Assembly (NCBI GenBank): GCA_020402585.1
Contig: JADBZH010000031.1
Coordinates: forward strand, 1-64,000
Direction: 5' to 3'
Length of the DNA: 64,000 nucleotides
Source: Phenylobacterium sp.
Lineage (GTDB): Bacteria; Pseudomonadota; Alphaproteobacteria; Caulobacterales; Caulobacteraceae
Positions 53,730-62,288 of the stretch are shown here, piece after piece. Below the pieces are notes generated by a model that saw only the letters and a program-made list of their open reading frames with translations, ran no database searches and was not told the DNA's origin. How positions within the stretch are numbered: the first letter of the stretch is position 1; each line of letters begins with the position of its first letter. The position numbers and the translations under genes were made by a program.

Positions 53730-54670
53730 GCATCCGTCTCCGAAAGAAGGCGCCGAAGACCGGAGTCGAGGTCTCCCGACGGGGTGAGGCCCAGCACCCC
53801 GGCCAGTCTTTGGGGGCTGCCCAGGGATCGCCGGATGTCGCCGGGTCGCTCGGCCCGGTGCAAGATCCGCGGCGTCGCCCCGTGGATTCCGGCCAGTCTC
53901 CGGGCGAGGTCGAGGATCGATGTCTCCTGTCCGGTGCAGACGTTCAGGGCCTCGAAAAGGTCACCAGTGGTGCGACCCGCCGCGGCCATCAGGGCGTCGA
54001 CCACATCGTCTACGAAGACGAAGTCCCGGGTCTGTCCACCGTCGCCAAAGATGGTGATCTCGGCCCCGTCCCGGGCCAGGCGTGCGAACCTTGAGATGAC
54101 GCCCGAATAGGGAGAGCCGGGATCCTGTCCAGGGCCATAGATGTTGAAAAGCCTCAGGCCGGTCGACTTCAGGCCGTACACCCGCGCCGCCGCCCGGGCG
54201 TGCAGTTCGCAGCCCAGCTTGTCCGCGCCATAGGGCGAAAGGGGCGCGGTCGCCGAGTCCTCACCCAGGGGGATGTCAGGAGTGTCGCCATACACGGCGG
54301 CGGAAGACGCGAAGACCAGGGCCGGCCGCAGGGGCTGTCGCAGGACGGTCTCGATGAGTGAGACGAAGCCGCCGAGATTCACCTGGTGGGAGGCGGCGAT
54401 ATCCTCATTGCACTTGGCCACCGACGCGATGGCGGCCAGGTGATAGACGGCGTCGACGCCGTTGACCGCCTCGGCCAGCGCTCCGGGATCGAGGATCGAG
54501 CCGATCCTCAGCTCCGCCTCGGGGTGAAGTCGGCTCGCATCGCCCGTGGAAAGGTCGTCCAGGACCCGGACCCGGGCTCCGGAGTTGACCAGTCGCGCTG
54601 TCAGTCGCCGGCCGATGAAGCCCGCGCCGCCGGTGACCAGGACCCGCCCGGCGGCGGCGGGCTCACCCAC
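53726..54670 (-). CDS. NAD-dependent nucleotide-sugar epimerase/dehydratase
   Basis: Extended SDR of 314 residues similar to UDP-glucose 4-epimerase. NAD site: VLVTGGAGFIGRRLTARLV; active site: Ser in FASSAAVYG and Y-x-x-x-K in PLSPYGADKLGCELHA; also LRLFNIYGPGQDP and DFVFVDDVVDAL. It should epimerise or otherwise modify an NDP-sugar that feeds the glycan pathway. It overlaps the DUF2304 gene by 8 bases. Confidence 0.9.
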   Translation of the reverse strand: MGEPAAAGRVLVTGGAGFIGRRLTARLVNSGARVRVLDDLSTGDASRLHPEAELRIGSILDPGALAEAVNGVDAVYHLAAIASVAKCNEDIAASHQVNLGGFVSLIETVLRQPLRPALVFASSAAVYGDTPDIPLGEDSATAPLSPYGADKLGCELHARAAARVYGLKSTGLRLFNIYGPGQDPGSPYSGVISRFARLARDGAEITIFGDGGQTRDFVFVDDVVDALMAAAGRTTGDLFEALNVCTGQETSILDLARRLAGIHGATPRILHRAERPGDIRRSLGSPQRLAGVLGLTPSGDLDSGLRRLLSETDA

Positions 54671-55004
54671 GACCGTCCTCCCCCTCCGGGAAACGGGCCT
54701 GTTGGATGGCCAGCCGCCGCACCAGCTGGGTGAGGACTTCGTTGGACCGCCGTTCGCGCATGATCGCCGCCACCACGGTCAGGAAGAGGATGAGGGTCGT
54801 CGCATAGGTGACCAGGTCCGCCCCGCGGCCGATGCCCACCATCTGGGCCAGCCGCGTCATCTGGTCGGGGTTCCAGACGAAATAGACGCCCGCCGCGGCG
54901 AACAGCATCACCGCCAGCTTGAGCCCCAGGAAGGTGAACTTGCGAACTGCAGCCAGGAACAGGACCGAGCCGAACAGGCCGGTGGCGACGACGGAGACGA
55001 TCAT
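54663..55004 (-). CDS. DUF2304 membrane protein
   Basis: Small membrane protein of 113 residues with three hydrophobic segments (VVATGLFGSVLFLAAV, LKLAVMLFAAAGVYFVW, LVTYATTLILFLTVVAAIM) and a charged tail RERRSNEVLTQLVRRLAIQQ, matching DUF2304. Genes of this family sit next to polyprenyl-phosphate glycosyltransferases, as here, and are thought to assist them. It overlaps the GT2 gene by 4 bases. Confidence 0.85.
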   Translation of the reverse strand: MIVSVVATGLFGSVLFLAAVRKFTFLGLKLAVMLFAAAGVYFVWNPDQMTRLAQMVGIGRGADLVTYATTLILFLTVVAAIMRERRSNEVLTQLVRRLAIQQARFPEGEDGRG

Positions 55005-55678
55005 GACCGTCCTCCGAACAGGATGTCCTCGAGGATGCGCACCGAGTTCGACAGCTTCTGGCCCTTGGCCAGGGAGTACTCCGAATAGGTGATGGTCACC
55101 GGATGCTCGCGCCAGTTCAGGCGCAGCCGGGCGATCTGGGACAGGATTTCCGAGGCGTGGGCCATGCGGTCCTGGCGAATGCGGAGCTTTCGCGCGGCGT
55201 CGCGGGACAGGACGCGCAGACCGTTGTGGGCGTCGGTCAGCCTCAGCCCCGTCGTCAGGCGGGTGAAGATCACCGCCGCCTTGATCACGATGCGGCGCAG
55301 GGCGGGCATGTTCACGGTCGTTCCGAGAAAGCGGGAGCCAAGGACGGCGTCCCGTCCCTCGCTCCGGCAGACGGAGACCATCTGCAGGGCTTCAGCGACG
55401 TCGTGCTGGCCGTCGGCGTCGAAGGTCACCAGGTGGGAGGCCCCCTGGGCAAGGGCGAAGTCGATCCCGGTCTGCAGGGCCGCGCCCTGCCCCCGGTTGA
55501 CCAGGTGGGTGGCGACGAAGGCGCCGCCGGCCAGGGCCTGGTCGCCGGTGTCATCCGAGGATCCGTCGTCCACCACCACGACCCGGGCGTGCGGCGTCAC
55601 GCCGCGCACCACTTCGGCGATCATGGGGCCCTCGTTGAAGGCCGCGATCACGAACCAGAGGGACTCGTCCCGGGACAT
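55001..55678 (-). CDS. GT2 polyprenyl-phosphate sugar synthase (DPM1-like)
   Basis: Glycosyltransferase of 225 residues of the dolichol/polyprenyl-phosphate mannosyltransferase type. Motifs: WFVIAAFNEGPMIAEVVRGV, VVVDDGSSDDTG, GQGAALQTGIDFAL, FDADGQHDVAEAL (DXD-like metal site) and LGSRFLGTTVNMPALRRIVIKA. It lacks a C-terminal membrane domain, which the DUF2304 protein next to it may supply. It likely loads a sugar onto polyprenyl phosphate in the cytoplasm. It is the first gene of the tightly overlapping operon running down to about 51257 and perhaps to the ABC exporter. Confidence 0.9.
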   Translation of the reverse strand: MSRDESLWFVIAAFNEGPMIAEVVRGVTPHARVVVVDDGSSDDTGDQALAGGAFVATHLVNRGQGAALQTGIDFALAQGASHLVTFDADGQHDVAEALQMVSVCRSEGRDAVLGSRFLGTTVNMPALRRIVIKAAVIFTRLTTGLRLTDAHNGLRVLSRDAARKLRIRQDRMAHASEILSQIARLRLNWREHPVTITYSEYSLAKGQKLSNSVRILEDILFGGRS

Positions 55679-55786
55679 GGCGTCGTCGTCGTTTCCTGGT
55701 GGCGGCGCGCAAAGGCGGCCCGCCCCGCCGGGTGTAAGCCGCGCCTCCCGCCTCGGGCAAGGGACTTCGCCCCCGGCCCTGACCCG

Positions 55787-56968
55787 TCAACCCGGCTCCA
55801 CCAGGCTTTCGAGCCGGCCGGCGGCCTCGCGCACCGCCGCCTGGGAGGCCTTGAGCCGGGTCTCAAGGCTGCGGGCGTGGCGGCGCAGGTCCTCGTTCGT
55901 GCGGGTCAGAGAGGCGATGTGGTCGCGCATCTCGCCCAGTTGGCCGTCGAGGGATCCGATCGTGTCGTAGAGGGCCTGGATCCGGCCCTCCAGGGTGGCG
56001 ACGATCTCGCGCGTCTCCGCCAGGGTCCGTTCCAGGAAGGCCGCCCGGCCCTCGGCGTCGGCCAGGGCGGTGCGGGCCGCCGCGCGGTCGGCTGAGACCG
56101 GCGAGACCAGGTCTCCGTAAAGGGTCTTCTGCGCCGCCAGCCAGGCCGCGGCGCGGTCCAGGTGCGCCCGGTCGGGCTCGGCCCCTCGGGCGGCGGCGCG
56201 CAGCCAGTCCAGGACCCCGGAGGCCATGGCGCCGGCCTCGCCCAGGGCCGACAGGTCGCCCTCGCCGGAATTGCGCCTCAACTCCGTCGACAGGAAGGCG
56301 TCGATCTTCCGCCCGGCGGCGGGGGTCAGGGCGGGCAGGGGCTCGCCCAGCCGCGCCTCGGCGCCGGCGACCTGCGGCCGCCAGTCCTCCAGCAGGGCGT
56401 CATAGTCCAGGAAGGCCCGGGGCAGGTCCCGGCTGCCGGCCTCGGCGGCCAGCATATAGGCGCACCACACCATCACCGACTTGCGCAGGGGAAAGCCGTC
56501 CCGCGCCGCCAGGGATCCGGCCACGGCCAGGGGGCTGCGGACCGGGACCAGCACCCGCAGGGCCAGGCCCTCGGCCTCCAGCACCGGGCGCCAGAGGTCC
56601 CACAGGACGGTGACCCGCGGGTCCTTCAGCAGGGGCCGGCGGCGACGGCCGAACTGGGCGCGGAACAGGCCTCGAGCCTCCTCCCGCCAGGTCGTCTCGT
56701 CGGCGGGCGGTGCGGCGAGGGCGGCGAAGGGGTCGTCCCAGGCCGTCCCGGCCGCCGCCAGGCGCCGGTCGTTGAAGACAGCGATCCGCCAGGGTTCGAA
56801 ATAGCCCCGGGCGTTGTGGTCGTCGGCGGGCATGACCTCGCGCGGCAGGTCGGCGCCGGCCAGGGCCAGGACATTGGCCAGGGCGCTGGTCCCCGACCGG
56901 TGCATGCCGAGGACGAGGTAGGCCGTCCTTTGCGGCGGCGGGGCGGCGGGGCTGGGCTTGTCGGTCAT
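55787..56968 (-). CDS. Sulfotransferase-family protein with C-terminal coiled coil
   Basis: Protein of 393 residues. The N-terminal domain is a PAPS-dependent sulfotransferase: the 5'-phosphosulfate loop LVLGMHRSGTSALANVLALAGADLP is at residues 18-42 and a 3'-phosphate-type segment LRVLVPVRSPLAVAGSLAARDGFPL near 140. The C-terminal 90 or so residues (AFLERTLAETREIVATLEGRIQALYDTIGSLDGQLGEMRDHIASLTRTNEDLRRH) form a heptad coiled coil. It may sulfate the exported glycan. It is divergent from the 57036 gene, 67 bases away. Confidence 0.82.
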   Translation of the reverse strand: MTDKPSPAAPPPQRTAYLVLGMHRSGTSALANVLALAGADLPREVMPADDHNARGYFEPWRIAVFNDRRLAAAGTAWDDPFAALAAPPADETTWREEARGLFRAQFGRRRRPLLKDPRVTVLWDLWRPVLEAEGLALRVLVPVRSPLAVAGSLAARDGFPLRKSVMVWCAYMLAAEAGSRDLPRAFLDYDALLEDWRPQVAGAEARLGEPLPALTPAAGRKIDAFLSTELRRNSGEGDLSALGEAGAMASGVLDWLRAAARGAEPDRAHLDRAAAWLAAQKTLYGDLVSPVSADRAAARTALADAEGRAAFLERTLAETREIVATLEGRIQALYDTIGSLDGQLGEMRDHIASLTRTNEDLRRHARSLETRLKASQAAVREAAGRLESLVEPG

Positions 56969-57035
56969 GGCGGATCAGTTGATCGTTAAGGCCTTCTGTT
57001 GCACACAGGCCCGCCACCGAACAGGAAATTTCCGC

Positions 57036-58991
57036 ATGGGCCAGGGCGACGCCCCGGAACGCACCCGCCGAGCCCTTGCGGCGGCCTTCGACCCGGTCTT
57101 CTACCGAACCGTCTACGACGACATCGCCCGGTCCGGCGCCGATCCCTTCCGGCACTATGCCGAGACCGGCTGGCGCGAGGGGCGCGACCCGGCGCCCTGG
57201 TTCTCCACCTCGGCCTACCTCGAGCGGCGGCCAGACGTTTCAGGTTCCGACCCCTTCTCCCACTACCTCGACCGCGGCTGGCGCGAGGGCGCCGAGCCGG
57301 CGCCGTCCCGTCACCGCGAGCGCTTCCTGGAGCGGAGCGGAGCCCCCTTGCGGGCGTCCGCGGTCGCGCTGGAAACTGGAGAGCCCCGGGCCCCGGCGGT
57401 CGCACCCGCCGATCCGGACCTGCCCGAGGGCCTGACCCGCGAGGCGGCCCGGGAGCGGGTCGCCGCCGCCTTCGACCGCGCGCACTACCTGTCAGCCTAT
57501 CCGGACATCGCCGCCGCCGGGGTCGACCCCCTCGACCACTACCTCACGGCGGGCCGGCGCGAGGGGCGCGACCCCCGACCGGACTTCAACGCCGCCGATT
57601 ACCTGGAGGTGAACCCCGACGTCGCCGCCTCGGGCCTGGATCCCTTCCTGCACTGGCTGGTGGCCGGCCAGGCCGAGGGGCGACCCCTGCGGTTCGAGCT
57701 GGGGTTCCGCGGGCGGATCGTCGCCGGCCTCACCCCCCTGTCCGAGCGCCAGGAGGCCGCCGCCCGGGCCGCCGCCGACCGGCCCGCCAGCTCCGCCCGG
57801 GGCCTCTCGCCCCTGTCGGCGCCGGGCCGGGGCGGGGGGCTGCACCTGACCTTCAGCCACGACGACTACACCGCCCGGGTCGGCGGGGTGCAGCTCTGCC
57901 TCCAGACCGAGGCGGCCGGGCTGGCCGGGCGGGGGATCGACCACCTGCATCTCTTCCCCGTTGCGCCCTGGCCCACCCTGCGGCCGGCTGGAAGCCAGGC
58001 CGCCGTCGGGGTGGTCTGGAACGGCAAGACCCTCGGGGGCTTTGCGGCCGCAGACATCCGCCGCGCCGTGAAGGCCCGGGCGGGGCGGGCGAAGGGGGCC
58101 GTGACCTTCGCCATCCACAGCCTGCTGGGCCACGAGATCGGCGAGACCCTCGACGTTCTGGCCGCCGCCGGCGCCCGGCGGGGCCTCTTCTGGATCCACG
58201 ACTTCGCCGGCCTGTGCGCCGGCTACCACCTGATGCGCGACGAGGCCCGGGACTGCGGTGCCCCGTCGGCCGGCAGCGCCGCCTGCCGGATCTGCGTCTT
58301 CGGTCCGGGCCGCGACCTGCACCTCTCCGCCCACCGGCGGCTGTTCGAGACCCTGGACCTGACCCTCGTCGCCCCGTCGCAGGCGGCCCTCGACACCTGG
58401 AACGCCGCCCCGGACGCGCCGCAGGCCCGCCGCCAGGTCGTCCATCCCCACGCCCGCCTGGCGCCCACGGGCCGCCGGGCCGGAGGCCAACCGGACGCCC
58501 CCCTCAAGGTCGCCTTCCTGGGCATGCCGTCGGCCTACAAGGGCTGGCCGGTCTTCACCGACCTGGCCCACCGGTTCGGCGAGGACCCGCGCTATCACTT
58601 CGTGCGCCTGGGCTCGGCCGCAGCCCCCGGACCCGCCGACCACATCGAGGTCTCGGTGACCGCCGACAATCCGCAGGCCATGCATCAGGCCCTGGAGACC
58701 GCGGGCGTGGACGTCGCCGTTCTCTGGTCCCTGTGCCGCGAGACCTTCTCCTTCGCCGCCTACGAGGCCGCCGCCGCTGGGGCGGCCATCCTGACCGGCC
58801 CGGACAGCGGCAATGTCGCCGCCTTCACCCTCGCCGGCGGCCATGGCCTGGTGCTTCCGGACGAGGCGACCCTGTTCGCCCAGTTCGAGTCCGGCGCCGT
58901 CCGGTACCTGTCCCGGGCGTCCCGGAACCCCGAAATCTGCGACATCGCCTACAGCGGAATGAGCGTCGATCTCCTGGAGGCCCTGTCGTGA
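57036..58991 (+). CDS. GT-B-like glycosyltransferase with four N-terminal PDV repeats (paralogue B)
   Basis: Protein of 651 residues from the ATG at 57036, with AGGAA upstream. Residues about 14-230 hold four of the repeats seen twice in the 47953 gene, for example HYLSAYPDIAAAGVDPLDHYL and YLEVNPDVAASGLDPFLHWL; the four look like a duplicated two-repeat module. The catalytic part matches paralogue A: LHLTFSHDDYTARVGGVQLC, LFWIHDFAGLC, the cysteine cluster Cys407, Cys417 and Cys420 in DCGAPSAGSAACRIC, and ETFSFAAYEAAAAGAAILTGPDSGN. It is followed by a glycosyltransferase gene in GTGA overlap. Confidence 0.82.
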   Translation: MGQGDAPERTRRALAAAFDPVFYRTVYDDIARSGADPFRHYAETGWREGRDPAPWFSTSAYLERRPDVSGSDPFSHYLDRGWREGAEPAPSRHRERFLERSGAPLRASAVALETGEPRAPAVAPADPDLPEGLTREAARERVAAAFDRAHYLSAYPDIAAAGVDPLDHYLTAGRREGRDPRPDFNAADYLEVNPDVAASGLDPFLHWLVAGQAEGRPLRFELGFRGRIVAGLTPLSERQEAAARAAADRPASSARGLSPLSAPGRGGGLHLTFSHDDYTARVGGVQLCLQTEAAGLAGRGIDHLHLFPVAPWPTLRPAGSQAAVGVVWNGKTLGGFAAADIRRAVKARAGRAKGAVTFAIHSLLGHEIGETLDVLAAAGARRGLFWIHDFAGLCAGYHLMRDEARDCGAPSAGSAACRICVFGPGRDLHLSAHRRLFETLDLTLVAPSQAALDTWNAAPDAPQARRQVVHPHARLAPTGRRAGGQPDAPLKVAFLGMPSAYKGWPVFTDLAHRFGEDPRYHFVRLGSAAAPGPADHIEVSVTADNPQAMHQALETAGVDVAVLWSLCRETFSFAAYEAAAAGAAILTGPDSGNVAAFTLAGGHGLVLPDEATLFAQFESGAVRYLSRASRNPEICDIAYSGMSVDLLEALS

Positions 58992-60019
58992 AGGTCCTAG
59001 TCTATTCGAGCTTCACCTTCTCCTACCTGAACCGGGCGCGGGTCCTCTACCAGACCCTGCGGCGCTTCCATCCCGACTGGGAGACCGTGGCCCTCATCAC
59101 CGACGAGCCGCCGCCGGGCTTTACCTTTGACCCCGCCTCCGAGCCCTTCGACCGGGTGGTCTGGGCGAAGGACCTGGGGATCGAGCCCTTCCGGGGCTGG
59201 CTCTTCCGGCACGACGTGGTCGAGGTCTGCACCGCCGTGAAGGGCCCCTTCCTGCACCAGGTCTGCGAGGCGGGCGAGGCGGACATTGCCATCTACCTCG
59301 ACCCGGACACCGCCCTCTTCGCCCCCCTGGACCCGCTGGTGGAGATGCTCCAGCAGGACGACATCCTGCTGACGCCGCACCTGATCGACCCCAATGACGA
59401 CCGGGCGGCGATCCTCGACAATGACCTCTCGGCCTCGCGCACGGGCATCTTCAACCTGGGCTTCGTGGCCATCCGCACCACCGGCGAGGGCGCGCGCTTC
59501 GCCCGCTGGTGGAACGACCGCCTGCTGGCCTTCTGCTATGACGACATCCCCAGCGGCCTCTTCGTCGACCAGAAGTGGTGCGACCACGTCCCGGCCCTGT
59601 TCGACCGGGTGAAGGTGGTCCGCGACCCCGGCTACAACGTCGCCAGCTGGAACCTCTCCACCCGCAAGGTGGCCATCGACAAGGCGGGCGAGATCCGGGT
59701 CAACGGCGCGACCCTGCGCTTCTGGCATTTCACCAAGCTGGGCCCGACGGGCGACGTCATGACCAAGCGCTACGCCGGGGACAACTTCGAGGTCTACGAG
59801 GTCTGGCGCTGGTACAAGGAGGCCGTCGCGGCGGCCACCGACCCAGCCATCCCCGAGCGCTGGTGGGCCCACGGCCAGTTCGACGACGGCGCGCCCATCG
59901 CCAAGCCGCAGCGGGTGCTCTACCGCGAGCGGGCCGACCTGCAGGCGGCCTTCCCGGATCCCTTCGCGGGCGGGTACCAGGCCTGGTGGAAGGCCGAGGG
60001 ACCAGGTCGGAATGGTTAG
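58988..60019 (+). CDS. DXD-type glycosyltransferase (GT-A fold)
   Basis: Protein of 343 residues starting at a GTG overlapping the previous stop. The N-terminus VKVLVYSSFTFSYLNRARVLYQTLRRFHPDW and the metal-binding IAIYLDPDTALFAPLDPLVEML (DXD as DPD) place it with GT-A enzymes near GT8. The C-terminal half has FNLGFVAIRT, WCDHVPALFD and LRFWHFTKLGPTGDVMTKRYA, likely acceptor-side elements. It probably works on the same glycan as paralogue B, with which it is cotranscribed. Confidence 0.82.
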   Translation: MKVLVYSSFTFSYLNRARVLYQTLRRFHPDWETVALITDEPPPGFTFDPASEPFDRVVWAKDLGIEPFRGWLFRHDVVEVCTAVKGPFLHQVCEAGEADIAIYLDPDTALFAPLDPLVEMLQQDDILLTPHLIDPNDDRAAILDNDLSASRTGIFNLGFVAIRTTGEGARFARWWNDRLLAFCYDDIPSGLFVDQKWCDHVPALFDRVKVVRDPGYNVASWNLSTRKVAIDKAGEIRVNGATLRFWHFTKLGPTGDVMTKRYAGDNFEVYEVWRWYKEAVAAATDPAIPERWWAHGQFDDGAPIAKPQRVLYRERADLQAAFPDPFAGGYQAWWKAEGPGRNG

Positions 60020-61100
60020 CCGTCGTCCCACGCCCGAGGCCGTCCGGCTGTCGGCGGCGGTGGACGCCGCGGCCCGGCGGCTGGACGTCCTGCGGGCCGA
60101 ATCCCAGCGGGCCGAGGCCGGCGAGGCCCTGGCGCGGCTGCGGCTGGGCGAGGCCCTGGCGGAGGCCCTCGGCGCCCGCGCCCTGGCCGAGGCCCGGCTT
60201 CGCGCCTCGCAGTTCGACCGCTACCGCGCGGCCGCCTTTGCGCACCGGCGGCCGGACCGGCGCAACCGGCTCCGGCGGCTGGCGGAAAAGGTCCTGGCCC
60301 GGCTCGGCGCGCCGGGGCGGTCCCTGGTCCGCGCCCGGGCCGCCCTGGGCGAAGGCGCGGTCCTCTTCGATGCCGACCACTACCGCAGGGCCGCCCCCGA
60401 GCCCGTCGGCCCCGACCCCCTGGCCCACTACCTGATCTGGGGCGGAGACGCCCGGATCTCGCCCCATCCCCTGTTCGATCCAGGGTTTTACGCCGCGCGC
60501 AACGCCGAAGGGCTGGCCCGCACCGGCCTGACGCCGCTGGACCACTTCCTGCGCCTCGGCGCCGCCGAGGGCCGCGATCCGCACCCCCTTTTCAGCCTGG
60601 AGGCCTACGTCTCCCAGGCCCCCGAACTGACCGCGACGGGCGAAAATCCGCTGCTGCACTACCTGCGGACCGGGGCGGCGCGGGGGCTGTCGCCCCACCC
60701 CCTGTTCGACCCGGACTGGGCCGGCGGCGACCTGGTCTGGTACCTGACCGAAGGCTGGCGGCAGGGCGCCTCGCCCCACCCCCTGTTCGACCCGGCCTGG
60801 CGGCGCGAATCCGGGCTGGACGACGGCGAGACCGAGCCCCTGACCCGTTTCATCCTGACCGCCCGGGACACCCTGGAAAGCCCAGGTCCCTATTTCAATT
60901 CAAGGACTTACGCCGAAGCCCGGGGCGCCGCGATGGACCCTTCGAAGGACCCCCTGAGCGACTACCTGGCCGGCGGCGCCTGGGCGGTCCTGGGCCCGGA
61001 GGGCCTGCACCCGGCCCTGGCCTTGATGGACGATCCGGAAGCGATCCGCTCTGGCATGACCCCCGCAGAGGCCCTGGCCCGCAGATCGAGACCGCACTGA
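60012..61100 (+). CDS. Stand-alone PDV/HPLFDP repeat protein
   Basis: Protein of 362 residues without a recognisable catalytic domain. Residues 1-105 are an Ala/Arg/Leu-rich helix, possibly a coiled coil. From about 115 on come roughly six repeats of 30-40 residues related to those at the N-termini of the two GT-B-like transferases, several joined by the phrase SPHPLFDP (VLFDADHYRRAAPE, FDPGFYAARNAEG, FSLEAYVSQAPEL, FDPDWAGGDLVWYL and others). It could be a scaffold that gathers the transferases. It overlaps the upstream gene by 8 bases. Confidence 0.7.
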   Translation: MVSRRPTPEAVRLSAAVDAAARRLDVLRAESQRAEAGEALARLRLGEALAEALGARALAEARLRASQFDRYRAAAFAHRRPDRRNRLRRLAEKVLARLGAPGRSLVRARAALGEGAVLFDADHYRRAAPEPVGPDPLAHYLIWGGDARISPHPLFDPGFYAARNAEGLARTGLTPLDHFLRLGAAEGRDPHPLFSLEAYVSQAPELTATGENPLLHYLRTGAARGLSPHPLFDPDWAGGDLVWYLTEGWRQGASPHPLFDPAWRRESGLDDGETEPLTRFILTARDTLESPGPYFNSRTYAEARGAAMDPSKDPLSDYLAGGAWAVLGPEGLHPALALMDDPEAIRSGMTPAEALARRSRPH

Positions 61101-61142
61101 TATCCGCCCTGATTAGCCAATGACCTAGCGAGAGATGATCAA

Positions 61143-62288
61143 ATGGCCCGACATGAAGTTGTCTTCATTTCCCTGGATCCACCCTATTTCCTGGACCTGG
61201 AAGATCAAGTTTATGTCTTTCGGGGTTGGGCTGAGGTCGATCAGATAGATTTGCCAGACATCCACCTGTCCATAAACGGTAAAGCCGTCAAGGTGGTTAC
61301 AACGGAACCTCCGAATTTTGAGGGTTATCTGGCCGGAAAGACAGGCATGAAATTCTACGCCAAGGTAGATTTCAGATCTCTATTCTCGAGGGAGACCTTT
61401 CCAGAGCCTTTTCTCCTTGAGGCCGAGGTCCGATCCGGAAGTCGGGTGCGCACCTTTGAGTATGCCGTGACCCGAGCCTGGGCTCGCGAGTGCCTGGGCG
61501 CATTCCAGTCGCTGAGAGCAATTCCCCCGGAACCCCTTCAGATTCGGGTGACGGGCGCCGCTGCAGGCGGCTATCACGCTGCAGGTCGGGAAGTCGCCAA
61601 AGAGATCACTGATCTCCTTCTAGATTTCTCGTCTCAGGGTGCAAAGCCAAGTGGACGGGTTCTAGATCTCGGCTGCGGTCCAGGGCGGGTGATCGACTGC
61701 TACGCGGACGTCTTTCCCAAATCCAAACTCTTTGGGTGCGATATCGATCCAGAAGCCATTGAATGGGCGTCAAAGAACCTCTCGGAACGGGCTAGCTTTG
61801 ATGTGAATCCAGCAGGTGGACGACTTCCCTACCCAGACGAGTACTTCGATACGATTTACTCGATCTCCATCTTCACACATCTCCCGGAAGAGATTCAGTT
61901 TCCCTTGCTAAGGGAGATCCGGCGGGTCCTGAAGCCCGGCGGCTATCTCATCACCACGAAGCTGAATCCGTTCTCCTTCGAATTGCCCGAGGATGTTTTG
62001 GATGAAGCAAGGATGGGCGGATTTGCGTATTGGGGTGAATCGTCGAAGACAGAAGGCCTGCCCGATTTCTATAGGCTGGCTTACCATAGTGACGACTACG
62101 TAAAGGAAAGATGGTCGCCGTTTTTTGAGATACTGAAGATCGGCAGACAGAACATAAACAACACACAGGATGCAGTTGTTGCCCGTCGGCCTAGGGAGTT
62201 TTACTCTTGGATTCCTAAGCAGGTTAGGGCGATTGGGCGCGGCCTCGTCAACCGTCTGGCCCTGGCCCGCCGCTCAGCGGCCGCCTAG
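61143..62288 (+). CDS. SAM-dependent methyltransferase with N-terminal beta domain (lower GC)
   Basis: Protein of 381 residues. Residues 1-120 form a beta-rich region (HEVVFISLDPPYFLDLEDQVYVFRGWAEVDQI onwards) of unclear origin, reminiscent of glycan-binding modules. Residues about 165-290 are a class I methyltransferase: GRVLDLGCGPGRVIDCYADVFP, FGCDIDPEAIEWASKNL, LPYPDEYFDTIYSISIFTHLPEE and EIRRVLKPGGYLITT. It probably methylates a sugar of the polysaccharide. Its base composition is visibly less G+C-rich than its neighbours, pointing to separate origin. The stop overlaps the convergent DUF6270 gene. Confidence 0.82.
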   Translation: MARHEVVFISLDPPYFLDLEDQVYVFRGWAEVDQIDLPDIHLSINGKAVKVVTTEPPNFEGYLAGKTGMKFYAKVDFRSLFSRETFPEPFLLEAEVRSGSRVRTFEYAVTRAWARECLGAFQSLRAIPPEPLQIRVTGAAAGGYHAAGREVAKEITDLLLDFSSQGAKPSGRVLDLGCGPGRVIDCYADVFPKSKLFGCDIDPEAIEWASKNLSERASFDVNPAGGRLPYPDEYFDTIYSISIFTHLPEEIQFPLLREIRRVLKPGGYLITTKLNPFSFELPEDVLDEARMGGFAYWGESSKTEGLPDFYRLAYHSDDYVKERWSPFFEILKIGRQNINNTQDAVVARRPREFYSWIPKQVRAIGRGLVNRLALARRSAAA

